From Pseudomonadota bacterium (GTDB lineage Bacteria > Pseudomonadota > Gammaproteobacteria > Burkholderiales > Burkholderiaceae_C), in the NCBI GenBank assembly GCA_021815805.1, contig JAKAZQ010000005.1:1-64000 (forward strand): a stretch of DNA of 64,000 nt. Direction: 5' to 3'. The number at the start of each line of letters is the position of its first letter. Position 1 is the first letter of the stretch. The position numbers and the translations under genes are program-made. Shown here piece after piece: positions 8,255 to 18,709 of this stretch. The notes beneath the pieces are model-generated. The model saw nothing but the letters and a program-made list of their open reading frames with translations, had not been told where the DNA came from and made no database searches.

Positions 8255-9438
8255 GCGCGCTGCAGGCGAGCGCGCAGCCTGGCTTTCTCGCCCCCGGCGC
8301 CGTGCTCGGCGTGCTCGGCGGCGGACAGCTCGGGCGCATGTTCGCGCAGGCCGCGCAGGCCGCCGGCTACGAGGTGGTGGTGCTGGAGCCGCAGCCCGGC
8401 GCACCGGCCGCGCAGGTCACCAGCCGTGTCGTCGCCAGCGCATACGACGACACCGACGGCCTGCATGCGGTGGCACGCCAGGCGCGCGCGGTGACCATCG
8501 AATTCGAGAACGTTCCGGCCGACGCGCTGCAGTGGCTGGACGAGCACGTGCGCCTGGCGCCGCACGCTCCGGCGGTCGCCGTGTGCCAGGATCGCACGCG
8601 GGAGAAGGCGCTGTTCACGCGCCTCGGCGTGGGCTGCGTGCCGTACGCCGTGCTGGCCGGCGACGACGACTGCCGCGCCGCGCAGGCGCGCGACCTGTTC
8701 CCCGGCATCCTGAAGACCGCGCGCATGGGCTACGACGGCAAGGGCCAGCTGGGCGTGCGCGAGCCCGCCGCCCTCGCCGCGGCGTGGCGCGAGCTGGGCG
8801 GCGTGCCCTGCGTGCTGGAGCGTCGCGTGGATCTCGATTTCGAGTTGTCGGTGGTGCTGGCGCGCGGCGCCGACGGCCACATGGTGCATTTCCCGCCGCA
8901 GCGCAACCTGCATCGCGACGGCATCCTGTTCTCGAGCCGTGCCGGCAGCGGGGTGATTGCGCACGCGTGCGCCGAGCAGGCGCTGCGCGCGGCGCGCGCG
9001 GTGGCCGAGGGCCTGCAATACGTGGGCGTGCTGTGCGTCGAGTTCTTCGTCACCGCGGACGGCGCGCTGCTGGCCAACGAGATGGCGCCGCGCCCCCACA
9101 ACTCGGGGCACCACACCATCGATTCCTGCGATGTCTCGCAATTCGAGCTGCAATGGCGCTGCCTGGTCGGAGCGCCGCTGCCGCAGCCGCGGCTGCACAG
9201 CGCGGCGTGCATGCTCAACCTGCTCGGGGACCTCTGGTTCGACGCGGCGGGACGCCAGCGCGAGCCGGACTGGGCGGCGCTGCTGGCGCTGCCGGGCGCG
9301 CACCTGCACCTGTACGGCAAGCACCAGCCGCGCCGCGGGCGCAAGATGGGACACCTGACATTCACCGCGGCGCTGCCCGACGACGCCGCCCGGGCGGCGC
9401 GTCGCGCCTGCGAGCTGCTCGGACTGGATCCGGCATGA
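8251..9438 (+). CDS. purK: 5-(carboxyamino)imidazole ribonucleotide synthase
   Basis: ATP-dependent carboxylation of AIR to N5-CAIR, feeding PurE. The 395-residue protein has the ATP-grasp fold: N-terminal [16 protein letters not shown], then [12 protein letters not shown], and the ATP/metal-binding region [17 protein letters not shown]. The start is taken as GTG 8251, which overlaps the purE stop; the frame upstream of it is antisense to the thioredoxin gene and is not coding. Its TGA overlaps the next ATG (ATGA). Confidence 0.95.
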   Translation: MSALQASAQPGFLAPGAVLGVLGGGQLGRMFAQAAQAAGYEVVVLEPQPGAPAAQVTSRVVASAYDDTDGLHAVARQARAVTIEFENVPADALQWLDEHVRLAPHAPAVAVCQDRTREKALFTRLGVGCVPYAVLAGDDDCRAAQARDLFPGILKTARMGYDGKGQLGVREPAALAAAWRELGGVPCVLERRVDLDFELSVVLARGADGHMVHFPPQRNLHRDGILFSSRAGSGVIAHACAEQALRAARAVAEGLQYVGVLCVEFFVTADGALLANEMAPRPHNSGHHTIDSCDVSQFELQWRCLVGAPLPQPRLHSAACMLNLLGDLWFDAAGRQREPDWAALLALPGAHLHLYGKHQPRRGRKMGHLTFTAALPDDAARAARRACELLGLDPA

Positions 9439-10442
9439 AGCGCGGCACCCCGGCCGTCGCGGCCGCGGCGCCCTCGAGGCGCGACATCGACGAGGCCGTG
9501 CGCCTGCTCGAGGCCGGCGCGCTGGTCGGGCTGCCCACCGAGACGGTGTACGGCCTGGCGGCCGACGCCGACAACGATGCCGCGGTGCGCGCCATCTATG
9601 CGGCGAAAGGCCGGCCGGCCGATCATCCGGTGATCGTGCACCTGCACCATCAGGCCGACGCCCTGCGCTGGGCCGCGCGCCTGCCGGCGAGCGCCGAGCG
9701 CCTCGCCGCGGCGTTCTGGCCCGGCCCGCTGACCCTGGTGCTGCCGCGCCGCGAAGGCGTGGCGCAGGCCTGTGCCGCAGGGCAGGACACGATCGCGCTG
9801 CGCAGCCCCGCGCACGCCGTGGCGCAGGCCGTGCTGGCGCAGTTGCACGGCGGGCGCGGCGGGCTGGCCGCGCCTTCGGCGAATCGCTTCGGACGCATCA
9901 GCCCGACGCGCGCCGAGCATGTGCGCAGCGAACTCGGCGCGGCGGTTTCCCTGGTGCTCGACGGTGGCGATTGCGCGGTCGGCATCGAGAGCACGATCGT
10001 CGATTGCAGCGGCGAGCATCCGCGCATCCTGCGCCCCGGTGGGCTGGCTGCCGCGGATCTGGCCGAAGTCCTGGGCCTCGATCCCGACGCGCTGCGCGCG
10101 CCTGTGCCGCCGAACGCGCCGCGCGTGCCGGGCGCGCTGGCCTCGCACTACGCGCCGCGCACTGCGCTGCACATGCGCAGCGCCGCGGCGATCGACGAGG
10201 CCTGGCCGGCGCGGGCGGGCGAGGTCGCGGTGCTGGCGCGGCGCGCCGCGCCGTCCGGCGCGCCTGCCCACTGGCTGCGCCTGGCCGCGGAGCCGGCGCA
10301 GTATGCACAGGGACTGTATGCGGCATTGCGTGCGCTGGACGCGCTCGGCCTGCGCGAGATCTGGGTCGAGGCCGTGCCGCAGCAGCCGGCCTGGGACGCC
10401 GTGCGCGACCGTCTGCGTCGCGCCTGCGCGCCGCGCGGATGA
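9435..10442 (+). CDS. L-threonylcarbamoyladenylate synthase, Sua5 type
   Basis: Makes threonylcarbamoyl-AMP from threonine, bicarbonate and ATP for the t6A37 modification of ANN-decoding tRNAs. At 335 residues it is the two-domain Sua5 form: an N-terminal YrdC domain with GLPTETVYGLAADA and SANRFGRISPT, then a C-terminal SUA5 domain beginning after VPGALASHYAPR. Translation is coupled to purK by an ATGA overlap. The tRNA-Thr(UGU) encoded at the far end of this window decodes ACN codons and is among its expected substrates. Confidence 0.93.
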   Translation: MKRGTPAVAAAAPSRRDIDEAVRLLEAGALVGLPTETVYGLAADADNDAAVRAIYAAKGRPADHPVIVHLHHQADALRWAARLPASAERLAAAFWPGPLTLVLPRREGVAQACAAGQDTIALRSPAHAVAQAVLAQLHGGRGGLAAPSANRFGRISPTRAEHVRSELGAAVSLVLDGGDCAVGIESTIVDCSGEHPRILRPGGLAAADLAEVLGLDPDALRAPVPPNAPRVPGALASHYAPRTALHMRSAAAIDEAWPARAGEVAVLARRAAPSGAPAHWLRLAAEPAQYAQGLYAALRALDALGLREIWVEAVPQQPAWDAVRDRLRRACAPRG

Positions 10443-10559
10443 GCCGAGGCCGGCGCGGCCGTGCCGGTCACCCTGGCGCGGGGACGGACGAGCGCTTGCG
10501 ATACAGTGTCCGAGTGTCCGCGCCGCGCGCGCAATCGCGGTCATGCAGCGCGCGGCATG

Positions 10560-10577
10560 ACTGTATTTTCATACAGT
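10560..10577 (+). promoter_or_regulatory. LexA (SOS) box of recA
   Basis: ACTGTATTTTCATACAGT contains the canonical CTGT-N8-ACAG with flanking A and T. A -10-like TACAGT follows at 10585-10590, so the operator covers the -35 region. This places recA under SOS repression. Confidence 0.9.
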
Positions 10578-10632
10578 CCTGTGCTACAGTGCCGGCGACG
10601 GCTCCGGAAAGCCGGCGCACGCAGCAGCCGCA

Positions 10633-10669
10633 GGCGGGGATCGAGGCGGGGATCGAGGCGGGGGATCGA
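10633..10669 (+). repeat. Three 12-13 bp tandem repeats ending in the recA ribosome-binding site
   Basis: GGCGGGGATCGA occurs at 10633-10644 and 10645-10656. A third copy with one extra G lies at 10657-10669. The last copy supplies the GGGGGA that serves as the Shine-Dalgarno sequence 9 bases before the recA ATG. Confidence 0.8.
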
Positions 10670-10674
10670 CAGCA

Positions 10675-11733
<1,059 letters not shown>

Positions 11734-11746
11734 GCCTCGCCGGCTC

Positions 11747-12259
11747 ATGCGCGAGCACGACCCGCGTGGCGTGCTGCGCGCGCGAGCGCTGCGCCTGCTG
11801 GCGCAGCGCGAGCACAGCCGCGCCGACCTCGAGCGCAAGCTCGGCGCTGCGCGCGCCGGCCGCGAGGCCCCCGAGGCTGCGATGCTTGCGCAGGTGCTCG
11901 ATGCCCTGCAGGCGCAGGGGCTGCTCGACGAGCAACGCTTCGCGCGGTCGCTGGCGCGGCGCGTGGCGCGCGGCCACGGCAGCCTGCGCGTGCTGGGCGA
12001 ATTGCGCCAGCACGGGCTGGAGGACAGCCTGGTGCGCGAGGCCCTGCGCGAAGCCCAGGATGAACTCGATCCGGAGCCCGAGCGGGCGCTCGCACTGCTG
12101 CGCCGGCATCACCCGCTGGCGGCCACCGATCCCGCCCAGCGGGCGCGCCACATGCGCTTTCTGCAGCGCCGCGGCTTCGGCGCCGACGCCGTGCGCTACG
12201 CGCTGCGCATGCACGACGCCGGCGTCGACGCCGCCGGGGACGACGCGTCCTGCGATTGA
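11747..12259 (+). CDS. recX: Regulatory protein RecX
   Basis: Binds RecA filaments and limits their activity. It is a 170-residue, Arg/Ala-rich helical protein with the family's N-terminal [20 protein letters not shown] and the central [15 protein letters not shown]. The gene begins 13 bases after the recA stop, so it is almost certainly co-transcribed and SOS-induced with it. A gap of 287 bases without a recognisable gene follows before sucC. Confidence 0.93.
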   Translation: MREHDPRGVLRARALRLLAQREHSRADLERKLGAARAGREAPEAAMLAQVLDALQAQGLLDEQRFARSLARRVARGHGSLRVLGELRQHGLEDSLVREALREAQDELDPEPERALALLRRHHPLAATDPAQRARHMRFLQRRGFGADAVRYALRMHDAGVDAAGDDASCD

Positions 12260-12546
12260 CCACAAGTCGCCGCTTGGGCGCATTTTTCGTCGCCCGCGCG
12301 CGCGGCGCTGCTAGACTAACCTATTGCGCCGCGTCAAATTCCTGTGACATCCATGTGCTGTTGCGCAGGTTGCGCCCGCCGCGCCTCACGGCGCGCGGCG
12401 GCGATCTGCGCAACGGCACACGCCTGCCTCCCCGCGCGGCACGGTGGCCCGGGCGAGCGCTCGCCGTGCGCATGGCGAGCCGCCGGGCCTGCGTTCCGTG
12501 GTCGTGGCACGCCCCGACCCTCGCCAAATCCTTCGGAGAACAGCCA

Positions 12547-13707
12547 ATGAAAATCCACGAGTACCAGGGCAAGCAGATCCTGCGCGAGTTCGGCGTGCCG
12601 GTGCCGCGCGGCATCCCCGCATTCACCGTCGACGAGGCGGTGAATGCGGCCGAGCAACTCGGCGGTCCGGTGTGGGTCGTCAAGGCGCAGATCCATGCCG
12701 GGGGGCGTGGCAAGGGCGGCGGCGTGAAGCTGGCGCGATCCATCGACGAGGTGCGCGATCTGGCCGGGCAGATGCTGGGCATGCAACTGGTGACCCACCA
12801 GACCGGGCCGCAAGGGCAGACCGTGCGTCGCCTGCTGATCGAGGACGGCGCCGACATCCGCAAGGAGTATTACGCCGGCCTGGTCATCGACCGCGCGGCG
12901 CAGAAGGTCGCGGTGATGGCTTCCAGCGAAGGCGGCATGGACGTCGAGGAAGTCGCCGCCAGCACGCCGGAGAAGATCCACAAGGTATGGGTCGAGCCGA
13001 CGGAGGGACTGCAGGATGCCGACGCGCTGGCGCTGTGCGAGAAGATCGGACTGCCCGAGGCCAGTCGCAAGCAGGGCGCGCAGGCCCTGCAGGCGCTGTA
13101 TCGCGCGTTCTGGGACAAGGACGCCTCGCTGGCCGAGATCAACCCGCTGATCGTGCAGGGCGACGGTTCCGTGGTGGCGCTCGATGCCAAGTTCAATTTC
13201 GACGACAACGCGCTGTTCCGCCACGACGACATCGTGGCCATGCGCGATCTCGACGAGGAGGATCCGGCGGAGATCGAGGCGTCGAAGTACGGCCTGTCGT
13301 ACATCCAGCTCGACGGCAACATCGCCTGCCTGGTGAACGGCGCGGGCCTGGCCATGGCGACGATGGACACGATCAAGCTGTTCGGCGGCGAGCCGGCCAA
13401 CTTCCTGGACGTGGGCGGCGGCGCGACGGCCGAGAAGGTGACGGCAGCTTTCAAGATCATGCTGCACAACCCCCAGGTCAAGGCGATTCTCGTCAACATC
13501 TTCGGGGGCATCATGCGCTGCGACGTGATCGCCGAGGGCCTGATCGCCGCCAGCCGCGCGGTCGCCCTCAAGGTGCCGCTGGTCGTGCGCATGAAGGGAA
13601 CCAACGAGGATCTGGGCAAGCGCATGCTGGCCGACTCCGGGCTGCCCATCGTCAGCGCCGAGACCCTGGCCGAGGCCGCGCAGAAGGTCGTCTCCGCCGC
13701 CGCCTGA
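12547..13707 (+). CDS. sucC: Succinyl-CoA synthetase beta subunit (ADP-forming)
   Basis: With SucD it interconverts succinyl-CoA and succinate plus ATP in the TCA cycle. The beta subunit carries the ATP-grasp domain and the succinate site. It is 386 residues, starts [20 protein letters not shown], and has the C-terminal [14 protein letters not shown] and [10 protein letters not shown] segments typical of the CoA ligase domain. GGAG lies upstream of the ATG at 12547. The frame continues further 5' but without family similarity. It pairs with sucD 102 bases downstream. Confidence 0.98.
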   Translation: MKIHEYQGKQILREFGVPVPRGIPAFTVDEAVNAAEQLGGPVWVVKAQIHAGGRGKGGGVKLARSIDEVRDLAGQMLGMQLVTHQTGPQGQTVRRLLIEDGADIRKEYYAGLVIDRAAQKVAVMASSEGGMDVEEVAASTPEKIHKVWVEPTEGLQDADALALCEKIGLPEASRKQGAQALQALYRAFWDKDASLAEINPLIVQGDGSVVALDAKFNFDDNALFRHDDIVAMRDLDEEDPAEIEASKYGLSYIQLDGNIACLVNGAGLAMATMDTIKLFGGEPANFLDVGGGATAEKVTAAFKIMLHNPQVKAILVNIFGGIMRCDVIAEGLIAASRAVALKVPLVVRMKGTNEDLGKRMLADSGLPIVSAETLAEAAQKVVSAAA

Positions 13708-13809
13708 ATCCCGTCCACCATTCGTGCGCCGGCGCCGCGGGCGCGACGCCGCCGGCCCCGTCGGGGGCCGCCGTCACGCCCGCAGCACGGCCCAGCCGAG
13801 GAATCCTCC

Positions 13810-14706
13810 ATGTCCATCCTGATCGACAAGAACACCAAGGTCATCACCCAAGGCATCACCGGCAAGACCGGTCAATTCCACACCCGCATGTGCCGCGAAT
13901 ACGCCAACGGCCAGGCCTGTTTCGTGGCCGGCGTGCATCCGAAAAAGGCCGGCGAGAACTTCGAGGGCATTCCCATCCACGCCACGGTGGCCGAGGCCAA
14001 GGCGGCGACCGGCGCCACGGTGTCGGTGATCTATGTGCCGCCGGCCGGTGCGGCCGCCGCGATCTGGGAAGCCGTGGAAGCCGATCTCGACCTCGCCATC
14101 TGCATCACCGAGGGCATCCCGGTGCGCGACATGATGGAAGTGCGCGCACGCATGCGCGCCAAGCAGGCCGCCGGCGGCAAGCAGACCCTGCTGCTCGGGC
14201 CGAACTGCCCGGGGCTCATCACCCCGGACGAAATCAAGATCGGCATCATGCCCGGGCACATTCACCGCAAGGGGCGCATCGGCGTGGTCTCGCGCTCCGG
14301 CACCCTGACCTACGAGGCGGTGGCCCAGGTCACCGAACTGGGCATGGGCCAGAGCAGCGCCGTGGGCATCGGCGGCGACCCGATCAACGGTCTCAAGCAC
14401 ATCGACGTGCTCAAGCTGTTCAACGACGATCCCGACACCGACGGCGTGATCATGATCGGCGAAATCGGCGGGCCGGACGAGGCCGATGCCGCACGCTGGG
14501 CCAAGGAACACATGCGCAAGCCCATCGTCGGGTTCATCGCCGGCGTCACGGCGCCGGCGGGCAAGCGCATGGGACATGCCGGCGCGCTGATTTCCGGCGG
14601 TGCCGACACCGCCGACGCCAAGCTGCAGATCATGGAAGCCTGCGGTTTCACGGTCACGCGCAACCCGTCCGAGATGGGCCAGCTGATGAAAAAGGCCCTC
14701 GGCTGA
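13810..14706 (+). CDS. sucD: Succinyl-CoA synthetase alpha subunit
   Basis: Carries the CoA-binding Rossmann domain and the histidine that is phosphorylated during catalysis. The 298-residue protein starts [18 protein letters not shown]. It contains [10 protein letters not shown] in the middle and the active-site [10 protein letters not shown] near the C-terminus. AGGAAT precedes the ATG. An intrinsic terminator follows about 50 bases after the stop, closing the sucCD unit. Confidence 0.98.
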   Translation: MSILIDKNTKVITQGITGKTGQFHTRMCREYANGQACFVAGVHPKKAGENFEGIPIHATVAEAKAATGATVSVIYVPPAGAAAAIWEAVEADLDLAICITEGIPVRDMMEVRARMRAKQAAGGKQTLLLGPNCPGLITPDEIKIGIMPGHIHRKGRIGVVSRSGTLTYEAVAQVTELGMGQSSAVGIGGDPINGLKHIDVLKLFNDDPDTDGVIMIGEIGGPDEADAARWAKEHMRKPIVGFIAGVTAPAGKRMGHAGALISGGADTADAKLQIMEACGFTVTRNPSEMGQLMKKALG

Positions 14707-14755
14707 ACCCTGCGCGCATGGGGCATGCGGTGCATGCTCTGTCGCGCTGGCCCCA

Positions 14756-14790
14756 CAAGACGCCGGACAATGTTCCGGCGTCTTGCTTTT
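14756..14790 (+). terminator. Intrinsic terminator after sucD
   Basis: The perfect 12-bp stem CAAGACGCCGGA / TCCGGCGTCTTG has a 6-nt loop and is followed by CTTTT. It ends the sucCD transcript. The T run is short. Confidence 0.8.
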
Positions 14791-14855
14791 GCGCGGCCGG
14801 CGCTGCGAGTGCCGCTATGCTGTACTTGAACCTGTGCGCCGCCGGAGTCGCTCAC

Positions 14856-15572
14856 TTGCCCCTGGAATCCTTCGCTACCTCCGCATTCTGGAGCGCGGCA
14901 GCGCAGATCGTGCTGATCGACCTTCTGCTCGGCGGAGACAATGCGGTGGTCATCGCGCTGGCCAGCCGCAGCCTGCCGCTGCAGCAGCGACGCCGCGCCA
15001 TCGTCTGGGGTACCGTGGGTGCCGTGGGCCTGCGCATCGTGTTGACCCTGTTCGCGGTCAGCCTGCTCGAACTGCCGTGGCTCAATCTGGCGGGCGCCGT
15101 GCTGCTGGCCTGGATCGGCATGCGCCTGATGCTGCCCGACGACAGCCATGCCGACGTCGAGCCGGCCGATCGGCTGTGGGCGGCCGTGCGCACGGTGATC
15201 ACCGCCGACCTGATCATGAGCCTGGACAATGTCGTGGCCGTCGCCGCGGCGGCGCGCAATGCCGCCACCGGGCACGAGTGGGCGCTGGTCGGGTTCGGGC
15301 TGGTGCTCAGTGTTCCCATCGTCGTCTGGGGCAGCACGCTGGTGATCCGGCTGATCCGCCGCTTTCCGGTGGTCGTCGTGCTGGGTGCGATGTTGCTGGG
15401 CTGGATCGCCGGCGGCCTGGCAGCGGCCGATCCGGTGCTGCAGCCCTGGCTGCATGTCCATGGCTGGGGGGCCGGCGCGCACCTCGCCTGCGCTGCGCTG
15501 GGCCTGCTCGTCGTCTGGCTGGGCGGCAGCTGGCTGCGCCGCCGCAGACTGTCAGGCATTCACGGTTATTGA
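14856..15572 (+). CDS. TerC/Alx-family integral membrane protein
   Basis: A membrane protein of about 238 residues with roughly seven hydrophobic helices. The two hallmark TerC motifs [13 protein letters not shown] and [17 protein letters not shown] place paired Asp/Asn residues within the membrane. The family is linked to tellurite resistance and, in several bacteria, to manganese export. Start choice: an in-frame ATG at 14817 overlaps a -10-like TATGCT, whereas TTG 14856 has GGAG 8 bases upstream and gives the usual short N-terminus ([11 protein letters not shown]). The upstream ATG remains possible. It is followed by a phosphatase gene 9 bases downstream. Confidence 0.85.
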   Translation: MPLESFATSAFWSAAAQIVLIDLLLGGDNAVVIALASRSLPLQQRRRAIVWGTVGAVGLRIVLTLFAVSLLELPWLNLAGAVLLAWIGMRLMLPDDSHADVEPADRLWAAVRTVITADLIMSLDNVVAVAAAARNAATGHEWALVGFGLVLSVPIVVWGSTLVIRLIRRFPVVVVLGAMLLGWIAGGLAAADPVLQPWLHVHGWGAGAHLACAALGLLVVWLGGSWLRRRRLSGIHGY

Positions 15573-15581
15573 GGTCATTCG

Positions 15582-16376
15582 ATGTCTTCCCCAGGTGAGA
15601 CCCCGGCGTTGCGGCTGGACATGGTCAGTCGTACCGATCGCGGACGCATGCGCGAGCACAATGAGGATGCGCTGGCCTGCGACGCGGTGGCCGGCGTCGC
15701 CGTGCTCGCCGACGGCATGGGCGGTTACGCTGCCGGCGAGGTCGCCAGCGGCGCCGCGGCCGCGCAGGTGGCCTCCGAACTGGCGCGTCTCAAGGCCGAG
15801 TATCCGCGGCTCGATGCGCCCGACCTGATGCGCGCGATGCGCGAGTCCATCCGGCGCGTCAACACCCAGATCTTCCGCGTCGCGCACCGCGATCCGCGCT
15901 ACGCCGGCATGGGCACCACCCTGGTGGCCGCGGCGTTCACCGGGGAACTCGCGGTCATCGCCCATGCCGGCGACTCCCGCGCCTATCTTTTTCGCGACCA
16001 GCGCCTGCGGCGCCTGACCAAGGACCATTCGCTGTTGCAGGAGCGCATCGATCTGGGCCTGCTGCGCGAGAACGACCCGGCCGGCCAGGCGGTGCGCAAC
16101 CTGATCACCCGCGCGCTGGGCGTCGACCCGCTGCTCGAGCCGGAAATCGGCGTGCACGGCATGCGCGACGCCGATCTCGTGCTGTTGTGCTCGGACGGCC
16201 TGAGCGACATGCTGGAGGATGCGCAGATCGAGCAGTTGCTGCGTGCACACGACGGCGATGCACCGCGTGCGGCGCAAGAACTCATCGAACAGGCCAATGC
16301 CGCCGGGGGACGCGATAATATCTCGGTGATCCTGATCGGACTGCACCTGGGAGATCCTTCCCGCGGTCCGTCCTGA
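15582..16376 (+). CDS. PP2C-type serine/threonine protein phosphatase (Stp/PrpC-like)
   Basis: A metal-dependent phosphatase of 264 residues that removes phosphate from Ser/Thr. The family's metal-binding and catalytic motifs are in order: RTDRGRMREHNEDAL, VLADGMGGYAAGE, AHAGDSRAYL, LLCSDGLSDML and GRDNISVILI. No membrane segment is seen. The next gene encodes an FHA protein that would bind phosphothreonine, so the pair looks like the output side of a Ser/Thr kinase pathway. No kinase is encoded within the window. Confidence 0.93.
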   Translation: MSSPGETPALRLDMVSRTDRGRMREHNEDALACDAVAGVAVLADGMGGYAAGEVASGAAAAQVASELARLKAEYPRLDAPDLMRAMRESIRRVNTQIFRVAHRDPRYAGMGTTLVAAAFTGELAVIAHAGDSRAYLFRDQRLRRLTKDHSLLQERIDLGLLRENDPAGQAVRNLITRALGVDPLLEPEIGVHGMRDADLVLLCSDGLSDMLEDAQIEQLLRAHDGDAPRAAQELIEQANAAGGRDNISVILIGLHLGDPSRGPS

Positions 16377-16417
16377 CGCCGGCACGTCCGGCCTTCCCGT
16401 CGACAAGGTAGTCCGCC

Positions 16418-17128
16418 ATGGCCAAGCTGGTCATTTTTCTCGATGACAAAGTGCTCAAGGAAGTGGCCCTGAACAAGGACCGCATCACCCTCGGCCGGCG
16501 CCCGCACAATGACGTGGTGATCGACAACCTCGCGGTCAGCGGCGAGCATGCCGTGCTGCTGCGCGAAGCCGACGGCTATGTGGTTCAGGATCTGGGCAGC
16601 ACCAACGGCTCCTACATCAACGGCAAGCCGGTCAAGCGCGCGCCGTTCCGCGAGGGCGACAGCCTGGATATCGGCAAGTACACGCTGCGCCTGCTGTCGG
16701 ACGCCCGCGCCTCGGCCTTCGCCGGTTCGCGCTTCGCGCCGTCGGCGTACGCGGGCTCGGGCTTTTCCACCACGGCCGGACCGCGTTCCGGCCCTCCCAG
16801 CACCGGCAGCACGCAGGCCGGGGACGCCAATTTCGCGGCCGCGCGCGCCGGCGGGCAGGGCGTGCCGGGGCTGAAGCTGCGCGTGGTCAACGGCGCCTCC
16901 GCCGGCGCCGAGGTGGGGCTGGAAAAATCCCGCACCACCTTCGGCCAGCGCGGCGTGATGGTGGTTGCCATCCAGCGCAATCCGAGAGGCTATGAACTCT
17001 CGCAGGTCGAAGGCGAAGAACGCGTGCGCATCAACGGCAGCGCGCTGGGCGTGGTCCCGGTGGTGCTGGCGGCCGGGGATGTCATCGAGATGACCGGCGG
17101 AACCCGGCTTCAGCTGCTGGAAGCCTGA
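16418..17128 (+). CDS. FHA domain protein with a second, degenerate FHA-like region
   Basis: A 236-residue phosphopeptide-binding protein. The N-terminal FHA domain (about residues 20-90) has the conserved GRRPHNDVVID, the Ser-Gly-x-His of AVSGEHAVLL, and DLGSTNGSYING. A Ser/Gly/Ala-rich linker (about 95-145) follows. The C-terminal 85 residues end with RINGSALGVVPVVLAAGDVI, which follows the end of an FHA fold, but the phosphate-binding Arg and Ser-x-x-His are not evident. It follows the PP2C gene by 41 bases. It may be a scaffold whose binding that phosphatase reverses; this is inferred from context. Confidence 0.85.
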   Translation: MAKLVIFLDDKVLKEVALNKDRITLGRRPHNDVVIDNLAVSGEHAVLLREADGYVVQDLGSTNGSYINGKPVKRAPFREGDSLDIGKYTLRLLSDARASAFAGSRFAPSAYAGSGFSTTAGPRSGPPSTGSTQAGDANFAAARAGGQGVPGLKLRVVNGASAGAEVGLEKSRTTFGQRGVMVVAIQRNPRGYELSQVEGEERVRINGSALGVVPVVLAAGDVIEMTGGTRLQLLEA

Positions 17129-17145
17129 GCCGGTGCGCCGGCGCT

Positions 17146-18576
17146 TCAGCCGGCGACGCGCATCAGCTTGAGCATGTTGGTGCCGCCCGGAGCGCCGATC
17201 GGCTCGCCGCAGGTGATGGCATAGCTGTCCGCCGGCACGAGCGCGCCGATTTCCCGCAGCCGTTGCTCGGCCTGGCGCAGCGCCTCGTCGCGTTCGCTGG
17301 AGAACAGCATGTGCAGGGCGCGCACGTTGCGGTACAGCGCCATCCGGCGCACCGAGGCCTGGCGCGGCGACAGCGCGTAGATCGGCATGCGCACGCGGTG
17401 CCGGCTCATCCACAGCGCGGTGGACCCCGACTCGGTGAGCGCGGCGATCGCCTTGCAGCCGAGGTGGTGCGCGGTGAACAGCGCGGCCATGGCGATCGAC
17501 TGGTCGATGCGGGTGAAGGTCTTGTCGATGAAATCGGCCTCGAGCTTGAACTCCTCGAAGCTCTCGGCCTCGACGCAGATGCTCGCCATCGCCTCCACCG
17601 TGTCCACCGGGTAGCGTCCGGCCGCGGTCTCGGCCGACAGCATCACCGCATCGGTGCCGTCGAGCACCGCGTTCGCGACGTCCGAGACCTCGGCACGCGT
17701 GGGCACGGCGTTGGAGATCATCGACTCCATCATCTGCGTGGCGGTGATGACCAGCCGGTCCAGATCGCGCGCGCGACGAATCATGCGCTTCTGCAGCGCC
17801 GGCACCGCCGCGTTTCCGACTTCCACCGCGAGATCGCCGCGCGCCACCATGATGCCGTCGGAGGCGCGCAGGATCTCGTCGAGATGCGGAATCGCCTCGG
17901 CACGTTCGATTTTCGCGATCAGGCCCGGCCGATGTCCGTAGGCCTCGCCCGCGACATTCGCCAGCTGGCGCGCCATTTCCATGTCGGTGGCGTTTTTCGG
18001 GAACGACACCGCGAGATAGTCGGCCTGGAAGGACATCGCCGTGCGGATGTCGTCCATGTCCTTGGCCGTCAACGCCGGCGCCGACAGGCCGCCTCCCTGC
18101 TTGTTGATGCCCTTGTTGTTCGACAGCTCGCCTCCGATCACCACCGTGGTGTCGATGCGCGTGCCGCGCACGGCGTCGACCGCGAGCACGATCAGGCCGT
18201 CGTTGAGCAGCAGTCGATCGCCCGGGCCGACGTCGCGCGGCAGATCCTTGTAGTCGAGTCCCGCGCATTCCTGGTTGCCCAGCTCGCAGGTGGAGTCGAG
18301 CGCGAAGCGCTGGCCCTCCTGCAGCTGGATGCGATCGTTCTCGAAGCGCCCGACGCGGATCTTCGGGCCCTGCAGGTCGGCCATGATCGCGACTTCGCGC
18401 CCGCAGCGCGCGGCCGTCTCGCGCACCAGCGCGGCACGATCGATGTGGTCCTGCGCCTTGCCGTGGGAGAAGTTCAGGCGTACGACATCGACGCCTGCGC
18501 GGATCATGCGCTCGAGTACCTCGGGGGAGGAGCTGGCGGGACCTATGGTGGCGACGATCTTGGTGGCTCGGGGCAT
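17146..18576 (-). CDS. pyk: Pyruvate kinase
   Basis: Converts phosphoenolpyruvate and ADP to pyruvate and ATP. The 476-residue protein starts MPRATKIVATIGPASSSPEV. It has the active-site lysine region GLIAKIERAEAI, the metal- and substrate-binding stretch TATQMMESMISNAVPTRAEV and VMLSAETAAGRYPV. The C-terminal allosteric domain is complete. The start at 18576 is preferred over upstream in-frame codons because the N-terminus then matches the family. It converges with the FHA gene, leaving only 17 bases between stops. PTS proteins, which also use PEP, are encoded upstream on the same strand. Confidence 0.97.
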   Translation of the reverse strand: MPRATKIVATIGPASSSPEVLERMIRAGVDVVRLNFSHGKAQDHIDRAALVRETAARCGREVAIMADLQGPKIRVGRFENDRIQLQEGQRFALDSTCELGNQECAGLDYKDLPRDVGPGDRLLLNDGLIVLAVDAVRGTRIDTTVVIGGELSNNKGINKQGGGLSAPALTAKDMDDIRTAMSFQADYLAVSFPKNATDMEMARQLANVAGEAYGHRPGLIAKIERAEAIPHLDEILRASDGIMVARGDLAVEVGNAAVPALQKRMIRRARDLDRLVITATQMMESMISNAVPTRAEVSDVANAVLDGTDAVMLSAETAAGRYPVDTVEAMASICVEAESFEEFKLEADFIDKTFTRIDQSIAMAALFTAHHLGCKAIAALTESGSTALWMSRHRVRMPIYALSPRQASVRRMALYRNVRALHMLFSSERDEALRQAEQRLREIGALVPADSYAITCGEPIGAPGGTNMLKLMRVAG

Positions 18577-18709
18577 GGCTCGCGGCAGTGGAGGCGGGAC
18601 AGGACACGAGTGTAGGAGCATTCGCCCGCCATCGAGAGCTTCTCGGGCTGCCGAACGCGCGGCGTTGACGCCGCGCAGACACGCGCCGCGGCCGACCCTC
18701 GCGCGCCGC

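Noticed and set aside
17128-17170. Bidirectional terminator between the FHA gene and pyk
   Set aside because: GC-rich inverted repeats are present but without T runs, and the best stem extends into the pyk coding region.
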